Origin: Candidatus Rokuibacteriota bacterium
GTDB lineage: Bacteria; Methylomirabilota; Methylomirabilia; Rokubacteriales; CSP1-6
Direction: 5' to 3'
NCBI GenBank assembly: GCA_016193045.1
Contig: JACPSW010000073.1
Span: 39,150 to 103,149 of the forward strand
DNA length: 64,000 bases
Positions 51,255-59,564 of this stretch are shown one piece after another (the stretch's first letter is position 1; each line of letters starts with the position of its first letter). The notes beneath the pieces are model-generated. The model saw only the letters and a program-made list of their open reading frames with translations. It searched no databases and was not told the origin of the DNA. Made by a program: the position numbers and the translations under genes.

Positions 51255-51280
51255 GGTGTCAGACACCGGTGTCTGACACC
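51255..51280. repeat. Perfect 26-base palindrome
   Basis: GGTGTCAGACACC is followed directly by its reverse complement GGTGTCTGACACC. Each half is itself nearly palindromic (GGTGTC-A-GACACC), so alternative hairpins are possible. It lies 6 bases after the crotonase stop and 19 bases before the acyl-CoA dehydrogenase start. The flanks CCCC and GGGG could lengthen the stem. Confidence 0.85.
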
Positions 51281-51298
51281 GGGGGACAAGGAGCAGCT

Positions 51299-52465
51299 AT
51301 GGCTGACATGTCATTTGACCTGACCGACGAGCAGCGGGCCCTCAAGGCCGCCGTGCACGACCTCTGCAAGCAGTTCCGGCCCGAGTACTGGCGCGAGCTG
51401 GACGTCAAGCGCGAGTACCCCGAGGCCTTCGTCAACGCCCTGACCAAGGCCGGCTACCTCGCGGCGCTGATCCCCCAGGAGTACGGCGGCCCGGGGCTCG
51501 GCATCCTCGAGGGGTCGCTCATCCTGGAGGAGATCAATCACTCGGGGGGCAACGCCGCGGCCTGCCACGCCCAGATGTACATCATGGGCACCCTCCTCCG
51601 CCACGGCTCCGAGGCTCAGAAGAAGCAGTACCTCCCCAAGATTGCGACGGGGGAATTGCGGCTCCAGGCCTTCGGCGTCACCGAGCCCAATTCGGGTTCA
51701 GACACCACAAAGCTTCAGACGACGGCCGTCAGGAAGGGCGACAGGTACGTCGTGAACGGCCAGAAGATCTTCATCTCCCGCGTCCTCCAGTCTGACCTGA
51801 TGTTGCTGCTCGCCCGGACAACGCCTGTCGACCAGCTCAAGAAGAAGACCGACGGCCTCAGCGTGTTCCTCGTGGACATCCGCAACATCAAGGGGCTCGA
51901 GGTGCGGCCGCTCCGCATGATGATGAACCACTCCACCAACGCCCTCTTCTTCGACAACATGGAGATCCCGGCCGAGAGCCTCATCGGCGAGGAGGGGAAG
52001 GGCTTTCACTATATCCTCGACGGAATGAACGCCGAGCGGATCCTCGTGGCGGCCGACTCTCTCGGCGACGGCCGCTGGTTCATCGAAAAGGCCGTGGCCT
52101 ACTCGAGCCAGCGCGTCGTCTTCGGCAAGCCCATCGGGGCCAACCAGGGCGTCCAGTTCCCCATCGCCAAGGCCCACATGGCCGTCGAGGCCGCCGATCT
52201 CATGCGCATCAAGGCCGCCCGCCTCTTCGACGGCGGCGAGCCCTGCGGCCCCGAGGCCAACATGGCCAAGTACCTGGCCGCGGAGGCGGCCTGGGAGGCG
52301 GCCAACGCCTGCATCGATTCCCACGGCGGCTACGGCTACGCCGAGGAGTACGACGTCGAGCGCAAGTTCCGCGAGGCGCGCCTCTATAAGACAGCGCCCA
52401 TCAACAACAACCTGGTGCTGGCCTACGTCGGCGAGCACGTCCTCGGCATGCCGCGGTCCTACTGA
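51299..52465 (+). CDS. Acyl-CoA dehydrogenase
   Basis: A protein of 388 residues. GYLAALIPQEYGGPGLG lies at about 44-60, the flavin-contact FGVTEPNSGSDTTKLQT at about 125-141, and YVVNGQKIFISRVLQSDLMLLLAR follows. Near the end, IDSHGGYGYAEEYDVERKFREARLYKTAPINNNLVLAYVGEHVLGMPRSY: the usual EGT catalytic motif is replaced by TAPINN, a variant seen in a bacterial subfamily, so the catalytic base is uncertain. It dehydrogenates an acyl-CoA with electron transfer to ETF. GGAG lies upstream. It is between a full enoyl-CoA hydratase and an HMG-CoA lyase. Confidence 0.92.
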   Translation: MADMSFDLTDEQRALKAAVHDLCKQFRPEYWRELDVKREYPEAFVNALTKAGYLAALIPQEYGGPGLGILEGSLILEEINHSGGNAAACHAQMYIMGTLLRHGSEAQKKQYLPKIATGELRLQAFGVTEPNSGSDTTKLQTTAVRKGDRYVVNGQKIFISRVLQSDLMLLLARTTPVDQLKKKTDGLSVFLVDIRNIKGLEVRPLRMMMNHSTNALFFDNMEIPAESLIGEEGKGFHYILDGMNAERILVAADSLGDGRWFIEKAVAYSSQRVVFGKPIGANQGVQFPIAKAHMAVEAADLMRIKAARLFDGGEPCGPEANMAKYLAAEAAWEAANACIDSHGGYGYAEEYDVERKFREARLYKTAPINNNLVLAYVGEHVLGMPRSY

Positions 52466-52480
52466 TGCGCTTCTCACCAC

Positions 52481-52520
52481 TTCTCCTCTCCCCCTCGAGG
52501 GGGAGAGGTAGGGTGAGGGG
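52481..52520. repeat. Inverted repeat, second repeat family, copy 2
   Basis: A perfect 22-base palindrome (52486-52507; half-site CTCTCCCCCTC) is followed by GGTAGGGTGAGGGGG, identical to the right arm of the copy at 17910-17978 over about 15 bases. Its purine-rich end lies next to the HMG-CoA lyase start and may serve as its ribosome site. Confidence 0.8.
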
Positions 52521-52532
52521 GTGGATGAGCCC

Positions 52533-53480
52533 ATGACGCTCCCCAGGCGCGTGACGCTCTGCGAGGTGGGGACGCGGGACGGCTTTCAGATCGAGCGCGA
52601 CTTCATCCCGACCGAGCTCAAGATCGAGGTCGTAGATCGCCTCTCGGCGACGGGCATGCCCAGGATCGAGGTCACCTCCTTCGTCTCCCCGAGGGCGGTG
52701 CCCCAACTGAAGGACGCCGAGCAGGTGATGGCCCGGATCACCCGGCGACCCGGCACGACCTACGCCGCCCTCGTCCCCAACGACAAGGGGGCCTCCCGCG
52801 CCGTCGAGGCGGGAGTGGACGAGGTCCACACCGTGGTCTCGGCCAGTGAGAGCCACAACCTCGCCAACGTGAACATGACCATCGCCGAGTCTCTCGACAG
52901 GCTCCGGGCCGTCGCCGAGGTCTGCCGGCGCGCGCGCAAGCCGGTGATCGCGGGAATCTCGACCTCCTTCGGCTGCCCGTTCGAGGGCGAGGTCCCCTTG
53001 AAGGCCCTCGAGTCCGTCGTGGCGGGCCTGGTGGACCTCGGAGCCAAAGGCATCGCGCTCGCCGACACCACCGGCATGGCCAACCCGGTCCAGGTAGCCC
53101 GGACGCTCGAATACCTCATGCCCAAGTTCCCGGCGATCGAATGGACGCTCCACACCCACGACACCCGCGCCCTGGCGATCCCGAACATCCTGGCCGCCAT
53201 GGAGCGCGGCGTCACCCGCTTCGACGCCTCCATCGGCGGCCTCGGCGGCTGCCCCTTCGCCCCCGGCGCCTCGGGGAACGTCTGCTCGGAGGACCTCGTC
53301 CACGGCCTGCACGCGATGGGGATCGAGACCGGCATCGACCTGGATGCCCTCATCGAGACGGCCAAGCGCGTCCAGGAGATCGTCGGGCGCCCCCTCCCCG
53401 GCCAGATCATCAAGGCGGGCAAGGCCGACCGGCGCTACCCCCTTCCCGACTCGGTCCACCGGCGGCGGGCCGCGGGATGA
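52533..53480 (+). CDS. Hydroxymethylglutaryl-CoA lyase family protein
   Basis: A protein of 315 residues with the DRE-TIM barrel. VTLCEVGTRDGFQIERDFIPTELKIEVVDRL near the N-terminus holds the Arg-Asp pair, MPRIEVTSFVSPRAVPQLKDAEQVM follows at about 41-65, TLHTHDTRALAIPNILAAMERGVTRFDASIGGLGGCPFAPGASGNVCSEDL near 207-258 has the two metal-binding His and the catalytic Cys loop. It splits HMG-CoA or a homologue to acetyl-CoA and a 3-oxoacid. The ATG at 52533 fits the fold; an in-frame GTG at 52521 is next to the repeat. Its stop overlaps the following start (ATGA). Confidence 0.92.
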   Translation: MTLPRRVTLCEVGTRDGFQIERDFIPTELKIEVVDRLSATGMPRIEVTSFVSPRAVPQLKDAEQVMARITRRPGTTYAALVPNDKGASRAVEAGVDEVHTVVSASESHNLANVNMTIAESLDRLRAVAEVCRRARKPVIAGISTSFGCPFEGEVPLKALESVVAGLVDLGAKGIALADTTGMANPVQVARTLEYLMPKFPAIEWTLHTHDTRALAIPNILAAMERGVTRFDASIGGLGGCPFAPGASGNVCSEDLVHGLHAMGIETGIDLDALIETAKRVQEIVGRPLPGQIIKAGKADRRYPLPDSVHRRRAAG

Positions 53481-54430
53481 GTTTCAGGCCGCCCCGCGAG
53501 CCGCTCGCCAAGCTCCCGACCCCGCTCCTCGACCTCGCCCGCCTGGGCACAGCGCTGGGCGGGCCGCGCCTCCTGATCAAGCGCGACGACCTGGGCGGCT
53601 TCGCCCTGGGGGGCAACAAGGTCCGAAAGCTCGAGTTCTTCCTCGCCGACGCGCGCGCCGCGGGCGCCGACGTGCTCATCACGTGCGGCGGGATCCAGTC
53701 CAACCACTGCCGGGTGACGGCCGCGGCCGCCGCGCGGGCGGACATGCGCTGCGTGCTGGTGCTGAGCGGGACGACGCCCGCGCCGTTCACCGGCAATCTC
53801 CTGCTCGACCAGTTGTTCGGCGCCGAGCTGGTCTTCGCCGGGACGCGCCAGGAGCGCGCGCCCCGGATGGAAGCGCTCGCGGCGGAGTTCAGGGCGAAGG
53901 GCCTCCGCCCGTACGTGATCCCGCTCGGGGGCTCGACTCCGCTCGGCGCCTACGCCTACGTGGAGGCCGTGAAGGAATTCGCCCAGCAGTGCCGCCTCGT
54001 GGGCATCCCGGTCTCGACCATCGTCCACGCCTCCTCCTCCGGCGGGACCCAGGCGGGTCTGGTGGTGGGATGCCTGGCCGAGGAGCTGCCCACGCGCGTG
54101 GTGGGGATCAGCGCCGACGAAAAGAAGGACGATCTCGGCCGGATGGTGAACGACATCGCCCGGGCGCTCGCCGAGCAGTCGGGACTACCGGCTCCGAGAA
54201 AGGATCAGATTGAGGTGCTGGACGACTACGTGGGGGAGGGGTACGGCGTCCCCACCGCCGCCTCGGAGGAGGCCACTCGATTGTTCGCCCGGCTCGAGGG
54301 GATCGTGCTTGATTCCACCTATACCGCCAAGGCCGCGGCAGGGATGATCGACCTGATCCGCCGCGGGCGGTTCAAGCGGGACGAGACCGTGTGCTTCTGG
54401 CACACGGGAGGGAACATGGCTCTGGGATGA
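53477..54430 (+). CDS. PLP-dependent D-cysteine desulfhydrase / ACC-deaminase family enzyme
   Basis: A protein of 317 residues of the tryptophan-synthase-beta fold. RDDLGGFALGGNKVRKLEFFLADARAAGADVLITCGGIQSNHCR near residues 35-78 contains the PLP-binding Lys (GGNKVRKLE) and the SNH motif that distinguishes D-cysteine desulfhydrase/ACC-deaminase-like enzymes. VHASSSGGTQAGLVVG near 180 binds the PLP phosphate, and CFWHTGGNMAL ends the active site. It eliminates or deaminates a small amino acid in the cytosol. The ATG overlaps the lyase stop. Whether it shares a pathway with the CoA enzymes is unclear. Confidence 0.87.
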   Translation: MSFRPPREPLAKLPTPLLDLARLGTALGGPRLLIKRDDLGGFALGGNKVRKLEFFLADARAAGADVLITCGGIQSNHCRVTAAAAARADMRCVLVLSGTTPAPFTGNLLLDQLFGAELVFAGTRQERAPRMEALAAEFRAKGLRPYVIPLGGSTPLGAYAYVEAVKEFAQQCRLVGIPVSTIVHASSSGGTQAGLVVGCLAEELPTRVVGISADEKKDDLGRMVNDIARALAEQSGLPAPRKDQIEVLDDYVGEGYGVPTAASEEATRLFARLEGIVLDSTYTAKAAAGMIDLIRRGRFKRDETVCFWHTGGNMALG

Positions 54431-54984
54431 CCAAGCGCGCGCGCTCCATGCGGAGGCAGATGGACCGGACCACCCGGTCCTGGTTTCTCCCGACCATCGG
54501 GCGGGAGAAGGCGACCTTCATCGGACGGCTCATCGACACCCACCGGCCGAAGCGCGCCGTCGAGATCGGCTCGCTCATCGGCTACTCCGCCATCGTCGTC
54601 GCCGGCCACCTGCCGCCCGGCGGGCGCCTCACCTGCATCGAGCTGAACCCCTACATGGCGATGATCGCCGAGGAGAACCTGCTGGCCGCGGGCCTCGCCA
54701 CGCGCACCCGCGTCATCACGGGCGACGCCCGGCGCGTGCTGCCGTTCCTCGGGAGCCGCTTCGACTTCGCGCTGATCGACGCCACCAAGGAGGAGTACTT
54801 CGAGTACCTCCGCGCGCTGGAGCCCCGTCTGGCAAAAGGCGCCCTCGTCGTGGCGGACAACACGCGGCTCTACCGGAGCCGCCTCAAGGACTACCTCGCC
54901 CACGTCAGGCGGAGCGGCCGGTACGAGAGCCGCGAGCAGGGGTTCGGCAAGGATGCCATGGAGGTGAGCCGCTTCCTGGGGTAA
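54427..54984 (+). CDS. O-methyltransferase (CCoAOMT-like SAM enzyme)
   Basis: A protein of 185 residues from an ATG that overlaps the previous stop. The SAM motif AVEIGSLIGYSAIVVAGHLPPGGRLTCIELNPYMAMIAEENL lies at about 40-81, ITGDARRVLPFLGSRFDFALIDATKEEYFEYL near 98-130, and GALVVADNTRLYRSRLKDYL after it. DATKEEY is the metal-site region of catechol-type O-methyltransferases. It is shorter than the family usual of about 220. The C-terminus GKDAMEVSRFLG ends the plus-strand run. The substrate is unknown. Confidence 0.85.
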   Translation: MTKRARSMRRQMDRTTRSWFLPTIGREKATFIGRLIDTHRPKRAVEIGSLIGYSAIVVAGHLPPGGRLTCIELNPYMAMIAEENLLAAGLATRTRVITGDARRVLPFLGSRFDFALIDATKEEYFEYLRALEPRLAKGALVVADNTRLYRSRLKDYLAHVRRSGRYESREQGFGKDAMEVSRFLG

Positions 54985-54993
54985 GCCTTCTCG

Positions 54994-55371
54994 CTAATTC
55001 TTCGCGTGCTTCTCGATCAGCTCGACAATCCTGTCCGGATCGACCGGCTTCGCGATGAACGGCCGGCCTCCGATGTTGCGGCCCGAGCCGCCCGCCTCTT
55101 TGCCCGTCACGAGCGCCGTCAGGAAGACGACCGGCGTGTCCTTCAGCCTGGCGTCGGCGCCGATCTCCGCCGCGACCGCGGCCCCATCCATATCCGGCAT
55201 CACGACATCGAGAAGAACCAGATGCGGCCGGAACTCCCGGACGGCCGCCACGGCCCGACTTCCCTGGTTTTCCGTCCTCACCTCGTAGGCCTGCGTCGCC
55301 TCCAGAAACAACTTCAACATGCGAGTCACGCCGGCCTCGTCATCAACGATCAGAATGCGCCTCTTGTCCAT
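54994..55371 (-). CDS. Receiver-only response regulator
   Basis: A protein of 125 residues, one REC domain and nothing else. The acidic pair is in ILIVDDEAG at about 6-14, the phosphorylated Asp in LVLLDVVMPDMDG at about 52-64, the switch Thr in VVFLTALVTGKE and the Lys in PFIAKPVDPDRI. It ends with EKHAKN. It starts 2 bases after the stop of the histidine kinase gene, so the kinase is very likely its phosphodonor. With no output domain, it must act by protein contact, for example in a phosphorelay or on a motility or adhesion target. Confidence 0.92.
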   Translation of the reverse strand: MDKRRILIVDDEAGVTRMLKLFLEATQAYEVRTENQGSRAVAAVREFRPHLVLLDVVMPDMDGAAVAAEIGADARLKDTPVVFLTALVTGKEAGGSGRNIGGRPFIAKPVDPDRIVELIEKHAKN

Positions 55372-55373
55372 CG

Positions 55374-57104
55374 CTAGTTCCCTCCCCTTTGCAGTTTAAA
55401 CAGGATCGTCACCCTCACGCCGCCTTCCGCCCTGTTCCGGATATCGATCATGCCTCCCTGCATCTCGACCAGCTGCCTCGACACCGACAGTCCCAGCCCC
55501 GTGCCCTTTCCGGTGGGCTTCGTCGTGAAGAAGGGATCGAAGATTTTTTTCACCTTGTCTTTGGGGATGCCCGTCCCCGTATCGTCCACTTCCACGACGA
55601 CGGCGCCCTCCGGGGACGGCAGATCACCTATCGTGTCCTCCTCGACCCCGCCGCCCGCTCCGGCAGGTCGACGCAGATATGTCTTGACGGTCAGCATGCC
55701 GCCCTCGGGCATCGCATGAATCGCATTGGTGAAGATATTCACCAGCACCTGCTGGATCTTGAAGCTATCCAGCATAACGTCCGGAAGGTCGTCCTCGAGC
55801 TTCTTGAGGACGGTGATATGCGACCGGTCGAGATCGTGCTTCACGAGCAAGAGGGACTGGGCCACGATCGGATTCACGCTCTCGGGCTTCACGTCAAGCT
55901 CGCGCGGAGCAGACAGATCCAGCAGCCCAATGATGACCCTATCGGCCCGCCTGACGGCCTCACTCATGTCTTCGAGGACAACCCCGACGGTCTCGTCGGA
56001 GGCGGGCAGATGTTTTGACAGAAACTTGACCCCGGTCAGGAGCGTCATCAGCGGGTTCTTGACCTCGTGAGCGACGCCCGCGGCCAACCGGCCCACCGAT
56101 TCCAGCTTCTCGGCTTGAACCATCCGTTGCTGCGCGACCGTCAGCTGGAGCTCCTGGTCGTGCACGACCTCGCGGAGCTGTTTGGCGGACTGGAGCGCTT
56201 CCTCCAGCAAGCGGGCGTTATCCAGGGCGTAGGCCACGTAGGTCATGAGCGCGTTCAGGAATTGAAGGTCCGTGGGAGTGAAGGACGGGGAATGGGGCGG
56301 GCTGGCTACGCCATGCTCTCTCTTGGCCAGGTTGATGACGCCGATGATCCGGTCCCCCACACGGATCGGCACGCAGATGAAGGACCCGCCACCGTATGCC
56401 GGGTGGCAGGCTTTCGCGAAGCGTGGATCGGCCTCGACGTCATCCACGACAATCGGCTCCCCGAGCTGTGCCACCCTCCCGGAGATGCCCCCGCCCACGC
56501 AGAGCTGGACGTCGGCCAAGGCACTCTCGGCGACCCCGCGGGCGGCGACGATCCGGAGGTTCTGCCGCTCCCGATCGACGAGCATGATCGATCCCACGGC
56601 CGCCCTCACCGTCCGCATGGTCCGTTCCAGCACGAGGGCCAGGAGATCCTTCATTTCCGGAATTCTCGCAGCGACCTCCACCATCTCGTTCAGCGTCCCT
56701 TGCTTGAACACGAGATCCTCGAGCCGCTCCGTGGAGTTCCGCAGGTCCACAAGAAGCCGCGACAGGAAATCGCGCAACTGGCCGATCTCGGCCACCGCAC
56801 CGAGGCCAGGAATCGGGGACTCGATTCCCCCCAGAGACCCCGCCGCTTCGACAGGCGTGGGCGCCCCGAGAGCGTTGACCAGTGTCGAGATTCGGTCGAC
56901 CATCCGGCGGAGGGCCACGAAGCCGAAGACCGCGAGCGCCACCGCCGCCAGCAGGCTCAGCTGAGCTTCCAGCTTCCCCAGCAGGTCGTTGCGCGACAGG
57001 AAGGAAACCAACAGGAGAATGGGGAGGAGGGTGCTGATGCCGAAGATGGCCGAGGCCGCCTCGCGAAGGCTAACGGTCTTAGAGATGAAGCGCCAGAGAT
57101 TCAT
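55374..57104 (-). CDS. Membrane sensor histidine kinase with a GAF domain
   Basis: A protein of 576 residues. Two membrane segments at about 20-36 and 47-67, with little between them, are followed by a HAMP-like stretch, a GAF domain at about 145-305 (VGGGISGRVAQLGEPIVVDDVEADPRF), a coiled coil and HisKA with the phosphorylated His at about 346 (GRLAAGVAHEVKNPLMTL). The HATPase has N box VNIFTNAIHAMPEGG and G boxes VDDTGTGIPKDKV and GKGTGLGLSVSRQLVE. The start at 57104 has GGAGGAAG upstream. It shares a transcript with the receiver gene 2 bases later. The signal is probably internal, through the GAF domain. Confidence 0.93.
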   Translation of the reverse strand: MNLWRFISKTVSLREAASAIFGISTLLPILLLVSFLSRNDLLGKLEAQLSLLAAVALAVFGFVALRRMVDRISTLVNALGAPTPVEAAGSLGGIESPIPGLGAVAEIGQLRDFLSRLLVDLRNSTERLEDLVFKQGTLNEMVEVAARIPEMKDLLALVLERTMRTVRAAVGSIMLVDRERQNLRIVAARGVAESALADVQLCVGGGISGRVAQLGEPIVVDDVEADPRFAKACHPAYGGGSFICVPIRVGDRIIGVINLAKREHGVASPPHSPSFTPTDLQFLNALMTYVAYALDNARLLEEALQSAKQLREVVHDQELQLTVAQQRMVQAEKLESVGRLAAGVAHEVKNPLMTLLTGVKFLSKHLPASDETVGVVLEDMSEAVRRADRVIIGLLDLSAPRELDVKPESVNPIVAQSLLLVKHDLDRSHITVLKKLEDDLPDVMLDSFKIQQVLVNIFTNAIHAMPEGGMLTVKTYLRRPAGAGGGVEEDTIGDLPSPEGAVVVEVDDTGTGIPKDKVKKIFDPFFTTKPTGKGTGLGLSVSRQLVEMQGGMIDIRNRAEGGVRVTILFKLQRGGN

Positions 57105-57365
57105 GAATCTTCCTCCACGGGCAGCTGCATAGGGTGAGCCGCCCCTCAACGTCGTCACTGTTCAGAACAGCAGGATGGATGCCACGAAAGGCGAATGGCA
57201 TAACTCCTTGATTCCTCTGACTCAACCGGTACGACTCGGCCTCAGCATTTCGCCCATTTGCCTGCCACGGTGACACTCCCGTGCCAGATTTCCAGAGGAC
57301 TAATGCACACGACCTACTCATCCAGTGATCTTGACCCCTTCGGAGCGATCACCTAGACTCGGGTC

Positions 57366-58541
57366 ATGTCGGGACGGCCGTTTCTCCAGATTCCCGGGCC
57401 CACGCTGGTGCCGGAGCGCGTCACGCGGGCCATGTCGCAGTCCATCATCGACCATCGCGGGCCGAAGTTCGCGGCGCTCGTCCACGAGTGCCTGGCGGGC
57501 CTGAAGGGCGTCTTCCAGTCGGAGAAGGGACAGATCGTGGTCTACCCCGGCTCGGGCACGGGCGCGTGGGAGGCCTGCCTCGTCAACACGCTCTCCCCGG
57601 GCGACCGCGTGCTGGCGTGCGTGAACGGCCACTTCTCGACCGGCTTCGCCCGGACGGCGGCGGCCTACGGGATCGAGGTGGACCGGCTGGACTTCCCCTA
57701 CGGCGCCGGTGTGTCAGCGGAGCAGGTGGAGCAGCGGCTCTCCGAGGACACGGCCCACCAGCTCCGGGCCGTGCTCGTGGTGCACAACGAGACGTCCACG
57801 GGGGTGACCTCCAACGTGGCGGCGATCCGGGCGGCGCTCGACCGGGCCCGGCATCCCGCGCTCCTCCTCGTGGACGTGGTCTCCTCGCTCGCCTCGATCG
57901 ACTTCCGCGTGGACGAGTGGGGGGTGGACGTGGCGCTGACGGGCCCCCAAAAGGGGCTCATGCTCCCGCCCGGCCTCGCGATCCTCGCCGTGAGCGACAA
58001 GGCGCTTCACGCCGGCGAGAAGGCCAGGTGCCCGCGCGCGTACTGGGACTGGGCCCCCGTCCTCGAGCGCAACAAGCGCGGCGAGTTCCCCTACACGCCG
58101 GCCACGAGCCTCCTCTTCGGGCTCCGCGAGAGCCTCGCCATGTTGAACGAGGAGGGGCTCCCCAACGTCTTCAAGCGCCACGCGCGCCTCGGGGAGGCCT
58201 GCCGGCGCGCGGTCGGGGCGCTGGGCCTCCGGCTCCTCTGCCAGAAGCCCGCCGAGTACTCGAACACGCTGACGGCGGTGCTGATGCCGGCGGGCTTCGA
58301 CTCCGACGCCTACATCGCCCACGCGTGGAAGGTGCTCGAGCTCTCCCTGGGGGTGGGGCTCAGCGAGGTGAAGGGGAAGGTGTTCAGGATCGGTCACCTG
58401 GGGGGCCTGAACGAGCTCGACTTGCTGGGAGGGCTCGCGGGAGTGGAGCTGACGCTCAAGAGCTTCGGCGTGAACCTGCGCCTCGGGGCGGGGCTCGCCG
58501 CCGCCGAAGAATACCTGCTGGAGACCATTCCGTCTCGGTAG
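57366..58541 (+). CDS. Class V aminotransferase (alanine-glyoxylate/serine-glyoxylate type)
   Basis: A protein of 391 residues. FLQIPGPTLVPERVTRAMSQSIIDHRGPKFAALVHE opens the fold, YPGSGTGAWEACLVNTLSPGDRVLAC is near 60, LLLVDVVSSLASIDFRVDEWGVDVALTGPQKGLMLPPGLAILAVSDKAL near 168-218 holds the PLP Asp and the Schiff-base Lys (GPQKGL). LGLRLLCQKPAEYSNTLTAVLMPAG is the C-terminal domain start. It transfers an amino group from Ala, Ser or similar to glyoxylate, in the cytosol. It is preceded by about 260 bases without a gene and followed by repeat copy E 3 bases after the stop. Confidence 0.92.
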   Translation: MSGRPFLQIPGPTLVPERVTRAMSQSIIDHRGPKFAALVHECLAGLKGVFQSEKGQIVVYPGSGTGAWEACLVNTLSPGDRVLACVNGHFSTGFARTAAAYGIEVDRLDFPYGAGVSAEQVEQRLSEDTAHQLRAVLVVHNETSTGVTSNVAAIRAALDRARHPALLLVDVVSSLASIDFRVDEWGVDVALTGPQKGLMLPPGLAILAVSDKALHAGEKARCPRAYWDWAPVLERNKRGEFPYTPATSLLFGLRESLAMLNEEGLPNVFKRHARLGEACRRAVGALGLRLLCQKPAEYSNTLTAVLMPAGFDSDAYIAHAWKVLELSLGVGLSEVKGKVFRIGHLGGLNELDLLGGLAGVELTLKSFGVNLRLGAGLAAAEEYLLETIPSR

Positions 58542-58544
58542 CTG

Positions 58545-58616
58545 TCCGAGCGACGGCTTCGCCGTCGCAAGCTTGGGGGGAGGCATCGGGGGGGGCCGTC
58601 GAGGCCCCCTCCGAGT
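58545..58616. repeat. Two-hairpin repeat, copy E, with compensatory changes
   Basis: The first hairpin is GCGACGGC-TTC-GCCGTCGC (58550-58568). Compared with copy A, two base pairs differ and both partners have changed (C:G to A:T and G:C to C:G). The second hairpin is GGGGGCC-GTCGA-GGCCCCC. It lies between convergent genes, 3 bases after one stop and 2 bases before the other. Confidence 0.9.
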
Positions 58617-58618
58617 GT

Positions 58619-59020
58619 TTATCGGAGCCAGCCGTTCTTCAGGAAGGACTGGTTCTGCTCGCCGTTCACCACGATGATGACCGGTCCGGTGTAGTGCGAC
58701 AGGGTCCGCTTCGCCGCCGCGTACTTCCGGTACTCGAAGACGTTCCCGAAATAGAGCCCGTCCCGGCAGAACGCCCAGACCGGGCCACGCTCGATGGCCG
58801 GGGAGCAAGGCGCGAGCTTGAGCGATGGGAGCGAGGCGGGATTCGGCCGGAGCTGCCCGTTCACGAGAACCCCCATCTCCTGGCCCCTGGCGTTCAGCAC
58901 CCTGGCCGGCGATGGCGACTCGTCCCTCACGACGGTCTCCGCCAGCGCGATCACTCCGGCTGAAAGCAGGCTCAGGGAAACCAGCCCGATTCCGATCAGC
59001 GCGACGCTTCCCTTCGTCAT
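58619..59020 (-). CDS. Small exported or membrane-anchored protein of unknown function
   Basis: A protein of 133 residues. The N-terminal hydrophobic segment KGSVALIGIGLVSLSLLSAGVIALAE may be an uncleaved anchor. The outside part, ARVLNARGQEMGVLVNGQL, CSPAIERGPVWAFCRDGLYFGNVFEYRKY and GPVIIVVNGEQNQSFLKNGW, has two Cys that could form a disulfide. The start at 59020 has AGGAACAAGG upstream; an ATG at 59083 would add a second hydrophobic stretch. No family recognised. It ends directly at repeat copy E. Confidence 0.62.
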   Translation of the reverse strand: MTKGSVALIGIGLVSLSLLSAGVIALAETVVRDESPSPARVLNARGQEMGVLVNGQLRPNPASLPSLKLAPCSPAIERGPVWAFCRDGLYFGNVFEYRKYAAAKRTLSHYTGPVIIVVNGEQNQSFLKNGWLR

Positions 59021-59203
59021 CCTTGTTCCTCCCGCCGACGTGGGTAACAAAAAAATGCCGGCACTGGCAAGAAGGAGGAGCAAGGAGAGTGCCAGGCCGG
59101 AAATGCCGGAAAACTAGTGGGATTTCAGCTCGCCCGTGGGGAGACGAGGGAACGAGGACGGGTCAGCTTGTCCAGCGTTCGGACAAAACGGCAGGGCAAG
59201 GCC

Positions 59204-59518
59204 TCAGCGGGAAAACCCGCGGAGGGCCCGCTGAATCGTCTGGAACTGGCGGACGTCGCGGAGGATCGATTCCCGATCCAGGCGCGCGTCGATGTCGCGC
59301 GCCGCTTCGACCAGGCCTGCGCGCTCCCCCTCGACCCGGATCTGCCGCGCCGCCTCTCGCCCCTCTTCGACGGCCGGCCCCTCCTCGGGCGCCGGCTGCA
59401 CCGCTGCCGGTCGCCTGGCGATCTTCCTCAGCTGGACATCCACCTGCTGAGCCGACGCCTCCGGCGCCGGAAGCCATGACGCGAGAAGTCCTGCGATCGC
59501 AAGGACCGACGCTCTCAT
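59204..59518 (-). CDS. Small exported protein of unknown function
   Basis: A protein of 104 residues. The signal RASVLAIAGLLASWLPAPEASAQQ, cleaved after ASAQ or nearby, leads to a highly charged, helical mature chain (PAPEEGPAVEEGREAARQIRVEGERAGLVEAARDIDARLDRESILRDV) with no Cys, probably a coiled coil. The ATG at 59518 lies two codons after a GTG at 59524. A TATAAAAT run upstream may belong to its promoter. It is divergent from the hotdog protein gene. Function unknown. Confidence 0.6.
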   Translation of the reverse strand: MRASVLAIAGLLASWLPAPEASAQQVDVQLRKIARRPAAVQPAPEEGPAVEEGREAARQIRVEGERAGLVEAARDIDARLDRESILRDVRQFQTIQRALRGFSR

Positions 59519-59564
59519 CTTCACGGTTCCATTTTATACCCTCTGACGCTAGGATGCTGGTGGC

